Under the pieces are notes generated by a model. It did no database searches. It saw only the letters and a program-made list of their open reading frames with translations, and was not told the origin of the DNA. A DNA stretch of 64,000 bases, from the NCBI RefSeq assembly GCF_900005765.1, contig NC_041689.1, positions 434,001 to 498,000 of the forward strand, written 5' to 3'. Position numbers and translations under genes: made by a program. Within the stretch, counting starts at the first letter, position 1, and each line of letters begins with the position of its first letter. Positions 11,692 through 23,111 of this stretch are shown here, one piece after another. This DNA comes from Plasmodium relictum. Its lineage: Eukaryota > Apicomplexa > Aconoidasida > Haemosporida > Plasmodiidae.

Positions 11692-14670
11692 AATAAAAAA
11701 AAAAATTTATAATTTTATCTCATTTATTTATTATTTTTTTTTTTCTCTTTGTTATGCTTTGTTTTCATTATTATTATATATAATCTTATCAATTTTTCTT
11801 TCTCTTATTATTTATTCTTTTTTAATTCCTATATTAAAAAAGAAAAAGGTTTCTCCATATGATTTATACTGAATTCAAGTGAAATTAAGGTAACTTTGCA
11901 TTATTTATTGATTCATACAGCAATTTTTAATCTTATTACAAAAAAAAAAAAAAAAAAGGAAAATCAGTTCAAAAGTTGATTTACTATTTTTACTACTAGT
12001 TTTAATTCTGAAAATTAATTTATTGTAGACAGATTTTTTAGACAACTTTTGCTCGAAAAAATTAAAATAATGATTAAATTATCATGTGATTCTTTTTTTT
12101 TTAATTTCAAATAATCATTTTTACAAAAAAAAAAAAAAGTTAAATGATGATAAGATACATAATAAAAAATGTTAAGATGAATTCATCAAAGATAATATAA
12201 TGCTAATTCTTAAAAAGAAGTAAAATTTTTTATGATTCATTTTATTTTTATGTTTTTATAGAATCCTAAAAATTTTCTTCTAATTCAAGAACTTTCAATA
12301 GAGCCTTAATTTTTTCTTTTAAATAAAGTATGATAAAGCAAATATATTTATTCTATTATCAAGCATATAAATATTAAAAAGAAAAATTTTTTTTATTTTG
12401 ATTATTTCCTATTTAAATAATGATGTAATCATTATTTCTGGATATTTAAATTTAAGAAATAGAAATGTTTTTGTTTTTTGTTTATAAATAATAAAAATAT
12501 GTTAATTGTTGTAGGATATTTTAAATGGATTAAACCAAAAAAAAGAAAAAAACAAATAAATAAAATAAAAAAGAATAATAACTTTTATATTTAAGTATAT
12601 ATATTTTGCTTTTTTTTTCTTTTATTACAAACATTTAATTACTTAATCTAATAGTATACATATTTGTTATTGTACTCAAATATTCCTATGAAAAAGGCGT
12701 GCAAAAAAATAAGAGCAAAGAATTTTTAACCATTCTTTTTTTTCTTTTTTTTTTTTTTTTGTATATATGTGTGTGATTTGAAATAATAAGGTATTTTTTT
12801 TTTTTTTTTTTTATATTCTTACAATTTTTTTTTTAAAAATTTATAATTTTAATTAATAAAAAGATATTTACCTAAACAAAATTTACTCTTACTTCAAAGG
12901 ATATTTATTTTATTTATTATAATGATCAGTAAATTCATGTTATATTTTAAGACATAAAAATTGATATAAAAAAAAAAAAATATATGTAGACTCGTAATAA
13001 CTATTGTTATATGTTAATGTTAATAATCTCATACAATTATAATTTATCTATAAAATAAAAATGAAGCTTATGCTTTTTACAAATTTTATTTTATACATTT
13101 TTAGTCTTTTTATTTCTACATGTTTAAAAATATAATATATATACTTGTAATGACCCTATATGCTTTTAGAAGTATATTTTATAAAAGTTTTGGTGTTTTA
13201 AAATAAAATGAAATCAAATTAAAGAATAAGAAAGAATTAGGAATAATATTTGTTTATTGTTTTTTTTTTCTTTTCTATAAAATTAATGAATAAATACAAA
13301 AAAAATTTATATTTTCTAAATTTTCATAAGTATTTAAGAATCAATATACCATTATATAAATGATCTTTGCTTTCTTTTTTCTAATTTGTTATGGCTTAAT
13401 AGATATAAAATAATTAAAAATTTCAAAAAAAAATTTTACAATTTGAAATGTCATGTTTAGTAAAAAAAGCAGAAAAAAGAAAAAATGCGTAGAATTTAAG
13501 AAGTAAACATACTTTTTTTCTTTTTTTTATTATTTAAAAATATTTATATTATAGAACTTACCTTTAAATTTGTTCATTTTTTGTGAAAATTTTTAATTAT
13601 GAAATAACAGTTATATATTTGCTTGCTAACTATTTGAATTATTTAAAATGAAGTACATTATTTTTTTCCAAATCACATAAAAATTTATTTTCCACATACA
13701 CATACATCATTATTTTTATTGCTAATGAGCTATCACCACTAAAATATATATAGAAAAAAAAAAAAAAGATTAAGGAAAAAAATTCATAAAAATGTAATTC
13801 ATTCTTCTTTAAAATATCTACAATTAAATAAATTATATTGAATTTATAAACAACTTTTATATATTTTATATGTGCATTATTATCATCATTTTAAATTATT
13901 ATTCTGTATGCTTTTTTATTGCTAAAAGGATAAAATTTCTAATTCTTATATATTACTTTTTTTAATAAAAAGATTTAAATTTTTTGACAAAATTTATCTT
14001 ACAACTTTATATACAATATTGTTTTTTCTATTATATAATAGTATAAAAAAATATTTTCTTATTTTTAAAGCATTTGGATGTAATTACTATATTTTAATAC
14101 TATTAAAAAAATGTTCTTTTTTTTTTTTTTACAAGCTAGAGCTATTATAGATAAGCATCATACAAATATGTGATGTGTAAATAAATTTTTCTTATTAAAA
14201 TTTGAAATATAGAAACGATACAAAAAAAAAAAAAAAAGTGCTTAAGACATATACAAGATAAAAGTATATTTTTTAAAAAAATTTTTTTTTATATTTAATA
14301 GGAATTAAAGAAAAATAAATAACATTATAAGAACAAAATATTTCTTAATATTTTACAAAAATTATTTTTAATTCTAAAGACTTTAAATATATAAAATATT
14401 CCATTTTTAATTAAATAAATAAATAGAATTTTTTATTATAACACCTAAATAACCCTTTTAGAAATTCTTATATATAGGTAATAAATTGTTTACATGTATA
14501 ATTTCTTGATCTTTATAATGAAAACGAAAATGAGAAAAAATCTATATATTATTTACAATACTAAAAATTAATAAAAAAAAAAAAAACTTTCATAAAAATA
14601 AAATAAGATAATAATAAAAAATTTTCTACTAAATAATTATAAATTTAAGAATTTACTATTGATAATCGTG

Positions 14671-14686
14671 GGATTTTCGTAAATCC
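14671..14686. other. Perfect 6-bp stem, 4-base loop hairpin followed by T4
   Basis: GGATTT-TCGT-AAATCC is followed directly by TTTT. About ten bases downstream lies the palindrome TTTAAGCTTAAA. The structure is visible in sequence. A role (for example the end of a short transcript) is only a possibility. Confidence 0.35.
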
Positions 14687-15349
14687 TTTTAGTGTTTAAG
14701 CTTAAAAGAGTTTGCAGCTATAAGAAATTATACTAGAAAAAAAAAAAATAAAAATAATAGCAGAAAATAATTTTTAATTTTACTTTTTTAATAAAAAAAC
14801 ATAATAAAATATATAGAAAGTTATAGGATTTAATTATGTAGTATGTTCAAGGATAATTATTTGATAATTATAAAACTACATTTTTTTAAAAAAATGTATA
14901 TCTTTTTAATTATTAATATTTAGAAGAGCTTATAGATTGAAATGATTTTAAAATTTATATAGGTTAACATAATTTAAAAAGTTTTTACCAATAAAAAAAA
15001 TTAATATTTTCATTGTAATAAGTGTATTTTATGATTAAAAAAAATTTTCAACTTTATAATAGTGAAGAAACGGAAAGGTAATAATTTTACAAGCTTAATG
15101 TTTAACTGGTAATGTACCTGTTTTTTCTATATTTATAATTCTAAGTGAACATTAAGATATACAATACATTTATAAAATAATTCTAGTTACTATTTTATAA
15201 AACCCTTAATTTTATTTATATATCTTAAATTATTTTAATTTTTTTATATATAAAAAAAAAAAAAGGCAAATGCATATATATATTTATATATATGTATTGT
15301 ATATTTTTTTTTTAAATATCACATGCACTTTTAGTTTTTAATGTAAACA

Positions 15350-15575
15350 GTACAATAAAAAAAAAAAAAAAGAAATAGAAAAATAAGAATAAGAATAATT
15401 AAAAAAGAAAAAGAAAATAAGAAAAAAAAGAAAAAAAACTTAACTATATTAGTATAAATAGGAAAAAAAAATAAAAAGAAAAAGAAAAAGAAAAAGAAAT
15501 GAAATGAAGTAAAATGAAAAGAAAATAAATGAAAAGAAATGAAATGAAATGATAAAAAAGTAAAAAAAGAAAATA

Positions 15576-15607
<32 letters not shown>

Positions 15608-15676
15608 AAGAAAAGAAAAGAAAAGAAAAGAAAAGAAAAAAAAAGAAAAGAAAAGAAAAGAAATGAAAAAAAAAGG
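15350..15676. repeat. Polypurine tract with (AAAAG)n repeats
   Basis: About 325 bases are almost wholly A and G on the plus strand. They include GAAAA/GAAAT pentamers (about 15475-15555) and a regular AAAAG run at 15593-15664. The Phe-rich minus-strand ORF across it is an artefact of this composition. It lies about 0.4 kb upstream of the CELF-like gene. Confidence 0.85.
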
Positions 15677-16089
15677 TACTATAATAAAATACAACTTATA
15701 ATTTTAATTTAATTTATCTCATTAATAGAATTAATTTTTAATGAAGTATATTATGAAAAAAAAAAAAAAAAAAATTTAAAGTAAAATTAGCATTTCATTT
15801 AAGTCCTTTTAATAATTGTATTATCCTCTTTTTCTTTTTTTTTTTATTATTACATATGTATTTATATACATATATATATATATAAATATATATATATATA
15901 TTAAATATTTATATGTTCATTTAATAAGTATATAAAAATAATAGGAAAACAAATTGATAAGTTCACAAAAAAAAAAAAAAAAAAATTACGTAAATTTTTA
16001 TGAATTTTTTTTTTAATTTTTAAATATAAAACGGACTATTTTTTTTTTTTTTTAATTTAAATTAATAATTTGCAATTTAAGTGAATAAT

Positions 16090-17717
16090 ATGGATAACAA
16101 TGAGAATATAGATTCCAATGATAATTCTTCTGACAGCAATACAGCAAATTATAATAATGGGAAAAATGAGAATTTATCTGAAGGGAATGATTATTCAAAA
16201 GAAGATAATAATTTAAATGGAAATACAAAAAATTCGAAAACAAAGCAAGAAAACATAAATAAAACAAAAAATTCATCAGATAAAGATGATAGCAATGATT
16301 TTAATAATCATAAATATCCATGCCATCCTGCACCACCTGTTCCTATAAAACTTTTCATAGGAAGAGTACCCAAGAATGTTGAAGAAGATCAGTTAAGACC
16401 AATATTTGAAGAATATGGTATAGTTAACGAAGTAGTTATAATAAGAGATAAAATTACGAATGTTCATAAATCAAGTGCATTCGTGAAGATGGCTTGTATC
16501 GCAGAAGCAGATAATGCAATAAGATCATTAAATAATCAAAAAACCTTAGACCCGCAATTGGGATCTTTACAAGTTAAATACGCATCAGGAGAAGTTATAA
16601 AGTTAGGATTTCCTCAAAATATTGAATCTGGTGTAGATCAAGCAAAATTATTTATTGGATCTTTACCAAAAAATATTACAGAAGACAATATAAAAGAAAT
16701 GTTTTCTCCATATGGTTCAGTAGAGGAAGTTTTTATTATGAAAGATAATTCAACCGGATTAGGAAAAGGATGCTCTTTTGTAAAATTCTCATACAAGGAA
16801 CAAGCATTATATGCTATTAATTCATTAAATGGGAAAAAAACACTAGAAGGATGTTCAAGACCTATAGAAGTTAGATTTGCTGAACCCAAATCAGCCAAAC
16901 AGCCACAAATTCCTTTAACATTGCAGCCTATGCAAAATTCAACTCATGGTATTTCTCCACAGTCACATGTTAATAATCCTAATAATATTAATTATGCTAA
17001 TAACTTTAGTATAAATAATAACTATCCTCGCCAAGTTGGTCCATGGAAAGAGTATTTTTCAGGAGAAGGAAGACCATATTATTATAATGAACAAACTAAT
17101 ACAACTCAATGGGAAATGCCAAAAGAGTTTGAAACATTTTTTATGAACAATTCACCAAATATGCATAATCTTTCAGATTCATCAGGTTATTATAAAAAAA
17201 AAAAAATAAAAAATATACAACTTTAAAATGTTTTAATTTACTTTATTTTTATTATCATATTATTTTATTTTCAATAGGCCCACCAGGTGCTAATTTGTTT
17301 ATTTTTCATGTCCCCAATGAATGGCAACAGGCTGACTTAATTCAAGCATTTTCACCTTTTGGTGAGTTGTTATCAGCAAGGATAGCAACTGAAAAAAATA
17401 CCGGAAGAAATAGGGGATTTGCTTTTGTATCATATGATAATATTGAAAGTGCTGCTGCTGCAATATCACAAATGAATGGATTTATGGCCCTAAATAAAAA
17501 ATTGAAAGTAACTGTAAAAAAAGGAGAAGAAGAAGAAATGAAAAAGTTTGTAAATCAAAATGGAATTAATTCATTTCAGCAATTATCTCATCCTCAAAAA
17601 AATATTCCATCACAACCAAGTGCAGCAGCACAACCAAATGCTGCTTCTCATCAAAATGCACAGCCACAAAACTGTTTTTATACAAATAATAATTGCTATA
17701 GATGTGGCCCGTATTAA
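16090..17717 (+). CDS. CELF1: CELF/Bruno-like RNA-binding protein with three RRMs and a WW domain
   Basis: Two exons, 16090-17185 and 17278-17717 (intron GTTATT...CAATAG, phase 1), give 511 residues. The start is the ATG at 16090; the in-frame GTG three codons earlier is not a eukaryotic start. An acidic Asn/Ser/Asp-rich leader comes first. RRM1 is at about 88-165 (RNP2 [13 protein letters not shown]1 SSAFVKM). RRM2 is at about 186-265 ([17 protein letters not shown]). A WW domain is at about 318-346 ([20 protein letters not shown], then TTQWEMP). RRM3 is at about 372-447 ([21 protein letters not shown]) and is preceded by GPPGAN, as in animal CELF RRM3. A Gln/Ala/Pro-rich tail follows. CELF proteins bind U/GU-rich RNA and act in splicing, stability and translation. 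The exon junction falls between WW and RRM3. Confidence 0.93.
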
Positions 17718-17802
17718 TTTTTTATAATTTCTTAAGATTTATTTTCATTATATATTAGAAAAAATAAAAAAAAATTAAAATTATTCAAAAAAAAAAAAAA
17801 AA

Positions 17803-17803
<1 letters not shown>

Positions 17804-17831
<28 letters not shown>
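17804..17831. repeat. (TAA)n microsatellite
   Basis: About nine TAA triplets just downstream of the CELF-like gene, probably in its 3' UTR. Confidence 0.9.
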
Positions 17832-17833
<2 letters not shown>

Positions 17834-20050
17834 TTTAAATAATAAAATATCATGTAATAAAATTAAATTAAAAAAAAAAAAATAATAAAATAATATAAAA
17901 AAAAAAAAAATGAAGATAAAAATGATATATACATATGAACAAATGAATTATTCATATAGTAATAATGATTCCTTAATATTTAGATATGTAAAAATATATA
18001 TATATTTGCTTAATAATATATTAATTTTATTAAACACGAAGCATATGATGAAATAAACAGAAGAAGAATTCAAATTTAATTTTAAATTCAATAGAGATGA
18101 AAACGAAAAACAAGTATAAAAGGAATATGCGAGGTGATACGTTGAAATTATAATAAAGTAGTGAAGTGGTATATGCATATACAAGAAATATCAGCAAGAA
18201 ATGTTCTAAGGAAAATAAATTATACTTTAAAAATAATTGAGAATTTCATTTCATTAAAATATATATGAATAAATTTATATATATAATATGAATATATCTC
18301 ATTAAAAACTTTAAGAAATTAATAAGACGGTAAAATTTTTTACTTTTTTTTTTTTTTTTTTTTTATGTAATATAGAAATATTTAATATATAATTCCCTTT
18401 TTTTTTTTTTCTTCATAATTTTTTATTGAAAACATGGTAAAATGAATTACACATTTGCTCAATGGCTTTATTTTATCATTTTTTTTTTTCTTTGACACAA
18501 TTTTGTTTATTTTTTATTTTTTTTATTTTAAAAAGTTAAATGATTGATATTATTGATATGGGTTTGGTATTTTTTCTAAATTTAATCTTTAGTATTTTAA
18601 ACTAAATTCGTTTATTATATAAATACATAGTATGTGTTTTTGTATATACTATTTCATTACCTTACTACACCTATTTGATTACAAATTGCTATTTTTTCCT
18701 TTTCAATCAAAATCTTTACAATTTATTGCGCTAAAATTAATGAAATATGTAATTTATTTTTTTTATATTATTTTTTTAATTTTTTTTTTTTCATATAAGA
18801 AATATTTGAGCTTTTTATAATTTGTTATTCAATTTATTTTTTTAAAAGATTCCCAATTTCATTTTCTTCGATTTTTTATTTTTGAAAATTTTTTTTTAAT
18901 TATCCTCGTATAAGTTTTCAATCATTTATTTTTCTAATTTGTTTTATCATGTATTTCTTATTTTTTATGTAAAGATTCTTCTTTCTTCGTTCTTTATTGT
19001 TTAAATAAAAAAAAAAAAAAAAAAAGAAGAAATAACACAATGATTACGACAAATATTTATTTTTTTATTAAGTTTTATAAATCAAAATTTATTTAATTCT
19101 TTTTTTTTTGCTGTTGACTTATACTTTATTAAGACAACTATTATTTATTCTTTTTTATTTTTTCTTTTAATCTTTTATTTAAAAAAAATATATCTTTAAT
19201 TTAATTTTTGCTTTTATATAATACAGTATTCCTATTAATTATCTAACTTTTTTATTTATTTAAATTATCACAGTTTATTTTAATTATTTTTAATTTTTAA
19301 AAAATTTTTTATTAAAATAAGAATTTTTTTTTTTTCTCATTATACTTTTTTAAACAATGGATTTTATACAGTATTTATTTTGACTAATTTATTTTTAATT
19401 TTTATGTTTATTTCGCTATAGACTATTACTATTTAATTATGCATAGACAATTTATTTTAAATTAAAATTATTTAGAACAATTGATATTTTTTCAGTAAAA
19501 TATTAATAAGAAGGAAATTTTTTTAGTCTGTTCATGAATTAATAGGAAACGTATATTTTTTTTTTTTAATTATATTATTTATATGTTTTATCAAATTTTT
19601 ATTAATTTCTAATTAACTTGTTATTTATATATTTTTTTTTTTCTTTTGTTTTTTTAAATAAATACTCAGGGATTCAGGGAAAAACTATATAATTATGAAA
19701 AAAACAAAACACATTAAAATTTTTTATTATTTATAATATATAGAATGAATACATTTGAAAATAACACGATTTTAAAACTAAATTATAAAAAAATATATAA
19801 TAACAAAATATATATGATAATATATATAAACAAATATAATAAAAATATATTTCACTATAAAAAAAAATTACTAATAAAAATACTAATTTTTTATTTAATA
19901 TGAATCGTTAATATTAAAAAGGATTTATAAAAATAGTTAAGTATTTTATAGTGTTAATTATGTTTTGAAAAAAAAATTTACACATATCTAATAAAAATTA
20001 TGCACAATTCATAATATATTATTCATAAATAACAATTTTTTTGCATTATC

Positions 20051-20054
<4 letters not shown>

Positions 20055-20119
<65 letters not shown>
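20055..20119. repeat. (TA)32 microsatellite next to the RRP44 stop codon
   Basis: A 65-base uninterrupted TA run ends 16 bases from the RRP44 stop, so it would lie in the RRP44 3' UTR and could fold into a hairpin in RNA. Confidence 0.95.
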
Positions 20120-20123
<4 letters not shown>

Positions 20124-20135
20124 TTTATGATGTAT

Positions 20136-23111
20136 TTACAGCTTTTTAATAAAGATAAATTGATTTTGGCACTTAATATCATAACTATCTACTTGCATAT
20201 GAACTTGTACATGGTCATAAAAATTAAGATAGAAAATTTCTTTTGAATTTTCATCCACTTTTTTGAATCTTTTTTTTTTTTCTTCAAATATAAAACCATC
20301 TTTTTTTTTCAAATAACAAATTCCCTCAGTAGAATAGGTTGGTACATAAATTTGTATGCCATTTTTTTTTAAATTTGTAATAATAGCATTAGTTATTTGA
20401 TTTCCAATTTTTTTAATATATAGATAAGAAAAAAAATCTACAGAAGCCCTTGACGCAAATCTTGCATTTCTATGTTTTTCATTTAATAAAGTTATTTGCT
20501 TATTTAAATAAATAATGTCTAAATATTTACTGTGTAATGGTTCAATATTGTAAATATGATTCAGTATTCTATGAACCATTATGTCAGCATATCTTCTAAT
20601 GGGGGAAGTAAAAAAAGTATAAATTTCTGCAGCTAATCCATAATGCTTCAACATTTCATTATTATGAACATTATAACCAGATATAAAAACCGCTTCATTC
20701 ATACATTTTGTAACTAAAACTTTTAAGATATTTGACAAATTTTGATCATTTTTTAAATTAATGTTATTAAGAGAGTGAGATAATTCTTTTGAAGTATCAT
20801 ACTTGAAATCATACACATCAATAGATTGTAGATATTCACTTAGTTCTTTTAAATGTTCTTTTTTAGGTGGAGGATGTCTTCTCAATATGCTTGCAGCTTT
20901 AAAATTCTGAAATATAATCTTTGCAATTGATTTATTAGCTAAAAGCATAAAGGTTTCAATTAATTTATTTGTATCATAGGAAACATAAGGTTTTAGGTTT
21001 TTTGTTTTAGAAAAATCGTTCGCTTCAAATTCAAACATAACTTCTGTACTTCCTCTTAATTCTAATGCACCTTGATCTATCCACTGTTTTTTTAAATGTT
21101 TTGCAATACTATTTAATAATCTTAGCGCTTCTGCAATTTTGCTATTATCATTTTTGTCATTGATCACATTTTGTGCTTCTTCATAGGTAAAAGATTTATT
21201 ACTTTTTATAATGCACTTAGAAACACTAACATCAACTATATTATAATTATCATCAAAGCAAAAAATGCAGCTATAAGTTAATCTATCTTGATTTTCAACT
21301 AATGAGCATAGATTCGTTGTTAATAATTTTGGCAACATATCAACTCTTTGATTAATTAAATAGACAGTTGTACATCTTTTTGATGCTTCAATATCAAGCG
21401 GACTATTTTGTTTAACAAAGTATGAGACATCTGCTATGTGAATACCAACTTTAATAAATGTTTTATCATCTGAAATTTCAAGTGATAAAGCATCATCTAT
21501 ATCTTGACAACCAGGGGGATCAATACTAAAAGTTAATACATTTCTAAAATCTTTCCTTTTATGAAATTCTTCTTCAGGTATTTGCCATTGGCTTGGTGGC
21601 AAACATTTATATGCACTTTCACTAAATTCTTTATTCGAAATGTTGTATTCATTATAAATTAATTGTGTCTCTGTTTCGATATCGTCACAATTACCCAAAA
21701 CACTTAGACATCTTCCTATTGGGTACTTCGAGTAAATATCCCATTTATCAATAACAGCAATTACTCTTTTGTTGCGTAATTCTTCTGTTAAACTTGTTTT
21801 TATTATTATAAATGGTATTTTATTATTAAAAGCTTTAAAAAATCTTAATTTTTTTATATGAATATTTTTATCCTTAGAATACTCTTTGACAATACCTCCA
21901 TATTCTTTTCTACCTCTACTAATTATCCCAACAACTTTTCCATATAGTTTTTTTTTATCATTTAATTCTTTTATTTCTTTTTTTTCTTCATTTATTTGTT
22001 CATCCTTTTTGCTTTCGTTATTTTTTTTATTTTTTTTATTTTCTTTATTTGATAATTTTTTCTTTTTTTCATTCATTAATGTATCATTTTCCTCTTCTTC
22101 CTCCTCTTCTTCAGGACTAATTAACTCCTCAAAATAATCCTCTTCTTCTGTTTCTTCATTTTCTTCATGTACAATTTCAACGGCAACAATATCATTTTGT
22201 ATAGCTCTATTCATGTTTTTAGCTCCTCTTATAACAATTTCATCTAAATCTGAATATTTTACTACTGCTAATTTATTAACGCAAATAACATTAAAAATAC
22301 CTTTAATTATTTTTTTCTCTCTTAATTTTTGAATAATTTCTGTTTTATTTAAGTAAGGATCAAATAAAGGTTTTTTATTAGATGGTATATTATCTTTATT
22401 TACACTTTCATATTCTTCTATAATGTTTTCCTTATTATTTTCATTTATCATATCCTCTTCAAAATACATTTTTAATATATCCATTTTAAAATAATCCTCT
22501 TTTATATTTCTTTTTAACTGTCTTACATATTTAAATAATGTAAAACAAGAAATATCATTTTTCATACAGTCTTCTTTTAAAAACTTATTATTAGTTATAA
22601 CTATAATATTTAAATTTGAATTATGATGCTTTAGCCATATAACTATCTTAATTATTCCTTGAATTTGTTCTATACTTTCATCTTTGTTATCTACATAAGT
22701 GAATTTACAAAATTTATTTACAAAAACACTATATCTCTTATTACAGTTAGGAGAACATTCATCAATTTCATAACATAATTCATGTAATTTGTTATATAAT
22801 ATTTTATTAAATGCTCTTATATGTTCATATATTGTTATTGGTATTAATATGTTGTCAATATTGCAATCGTATAAAAAATCCATATATTTTATTATTGTAT
22901 TCATATCTAATATTAATATATCTCTTTCTCCATCTAATAACTTTTTTTTTTTATTCTCGCAAATATTACATTTTTCTATACCGCAACTTATATCGTTCCT
23001 TAAATAAACTTCTCTTATTATTTTTGTTATTCTATGATTTAAGTTACATTTATAAAAATACTTTTGAACTCGCTGATCATTTTTTTTATTTATAAATTTA
23101 AATGTATTCAT
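20136..23111 (-). CDS. RRP44: Exosome 3'-5' exoribonuclease RRP44/DIS3
   Basis: A single exon of 991 residues, close to the family's usual size (about 950-1000). Order: CR3 zinc-binding motif C43-x4-C48-x2-C51, the spacing seen in yeast Rrp44; PIN domain about 62-200; cold-shock/OB region about 255-510, broken by a Glu/Lys-rich insert (about 325-385); RNB domain about 515-870; S1-like C-terminus. The RNB active-site motif SIDPPGCQDIDDAL (about 530-545) keeps all its aspartates, and FFTSPIRRYADIMVHR is present near 837. It is the processive RNase II-type subunit of the nuclear/cytoplasmic exosome and degrades RNA from the 3' end. In the PIN domain D69 and E96 are kept, but the third and fourth acidic positions appear replaced by Gln and Asn, so endonuclease activity is doubtful. 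It is transcribed divergently from the HMG-box gene. Confidence 0.97.
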   Translation of the reverse strand: MNTFKFINKKNDQRVQKYFYKCNLNHRITKIIREVYLRNDISCGIEKCNICENKKKKLLDGERDILILDMNTIIKYMDFLYDCNIDNILIPITIYEHIRAFNKILYNKLHELCYEIDECSPNCNKRYSVFVNKFCKFTYVDNKDESIEQIQGIIKIVIWLKHHNSNLNIIVITNNKFLKEDCMKNDISCFTLFKYVRQLKRNIKEDYFKMDILKMYFEEDMINENNKENIIEEYESVNKDNIPSNKKPLFDPYLNKTEIIQKLREKKIIKGIFNVICVNKLAVVKYSDLDEIVIRGAKNMNRAIQNDIVAVEIVHEENEETEEEDYFEELISPEEEEEEEENDTLMNEKKKKLSNKENKKNKKNNESKKDEQINEEKKEIKELNDKKKLYGKVVGIISRGRKEYGGIVKEYSKDKNIHIKKLRFFKAFNNKIPFIIIKTSLTEELRNKRVIAVIDKWDIYSKYPIGRCLSVLGNCDDIETETQLIYNEYNISNKEFSESAYKCLPPSQWQIPEEEFHKRKDFRNVLTFSIDPPGCQDIDDALSLEISDDKTFIKVGIHIADVSYFVKQNSPLDIEASKRCTTVYLINQRVDMLPKLLTTNLCSLVENQDRLTYSCIFCFDDNYNIVDVSVSKCIIKSNKSFTYEEAQNVINDKNDNSKIAEALRLLNSIAKHLKKQWIDQGALELRGSTEVMFEFEANDFSKTKNLKPYVSYDTNKLIETFMLLANKSIAKIIFQNFKAASILRRHPPPKKEHLKELSEYLQSIDVYDFKYDTSKELSHSLNNINLKNDQNLSNILKVLVTKCMNEAVFISGYNVHNNEMLKHYGLAAEIYTFFTSPIRRYADIMVHRILNHIYNIEPLHSKYLDIIYLNKQITLLNEKHRNARFASRASVDFFSYLYIKKIGNQITNAIITNLKKNGIQIYVPTYSTEGICYLKKKDGFIFEEKKKRFKKVDENSKEIFYLNFYDHVQVHMQVDSYDIKCQNQFIFIKKL

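Larger units (their letters stand above)
11692..16089. other. Gene-free divergent intergenic region, 4.4 kb
   Basis: It lies between two genes transcribed away from each other, so it should hold both promoters. It contains poly(dA)/poly(dT) tracts, a small perfect hairpin (14671-14686) next to a 12-base palindrome, and a long purine-rich block (about 15350-15676). No coding exon could be supported. Confidence 0.6.
17718..20135. other. Convergent 3' intergenic region, 2.4 kb
   Basis: It lies between the 3' ends of the CELF-like gene and RRP44. It contains a TAA/AAT triplet repeat (17804-17831), a homopolymer-free purine-rich block (17910-18330, see findings), T-rich filler, and a (TA)n tract (20055-20119) next to the RRP44 stop. 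Confidence 0.6.

Noticed and set aside
15449-15694. Phe-rich minus-strand ORF
   Set aside because: It is the complement of the polypurine tract and has no coding-like complexity.
16638-16898. Minus-strand 86-residue ORF with fairly normal composition
   Set aside because: It is antisense to RRM2 of the CELF-like gene. The sense strand fully explains its composition.
18632-18820. Plus-strand 62-residue hydrophobic ORF
   Set aside because: It sits in T-rich filler, no splice partner is evident, and the composition is Phe/Leu/Tyr only.
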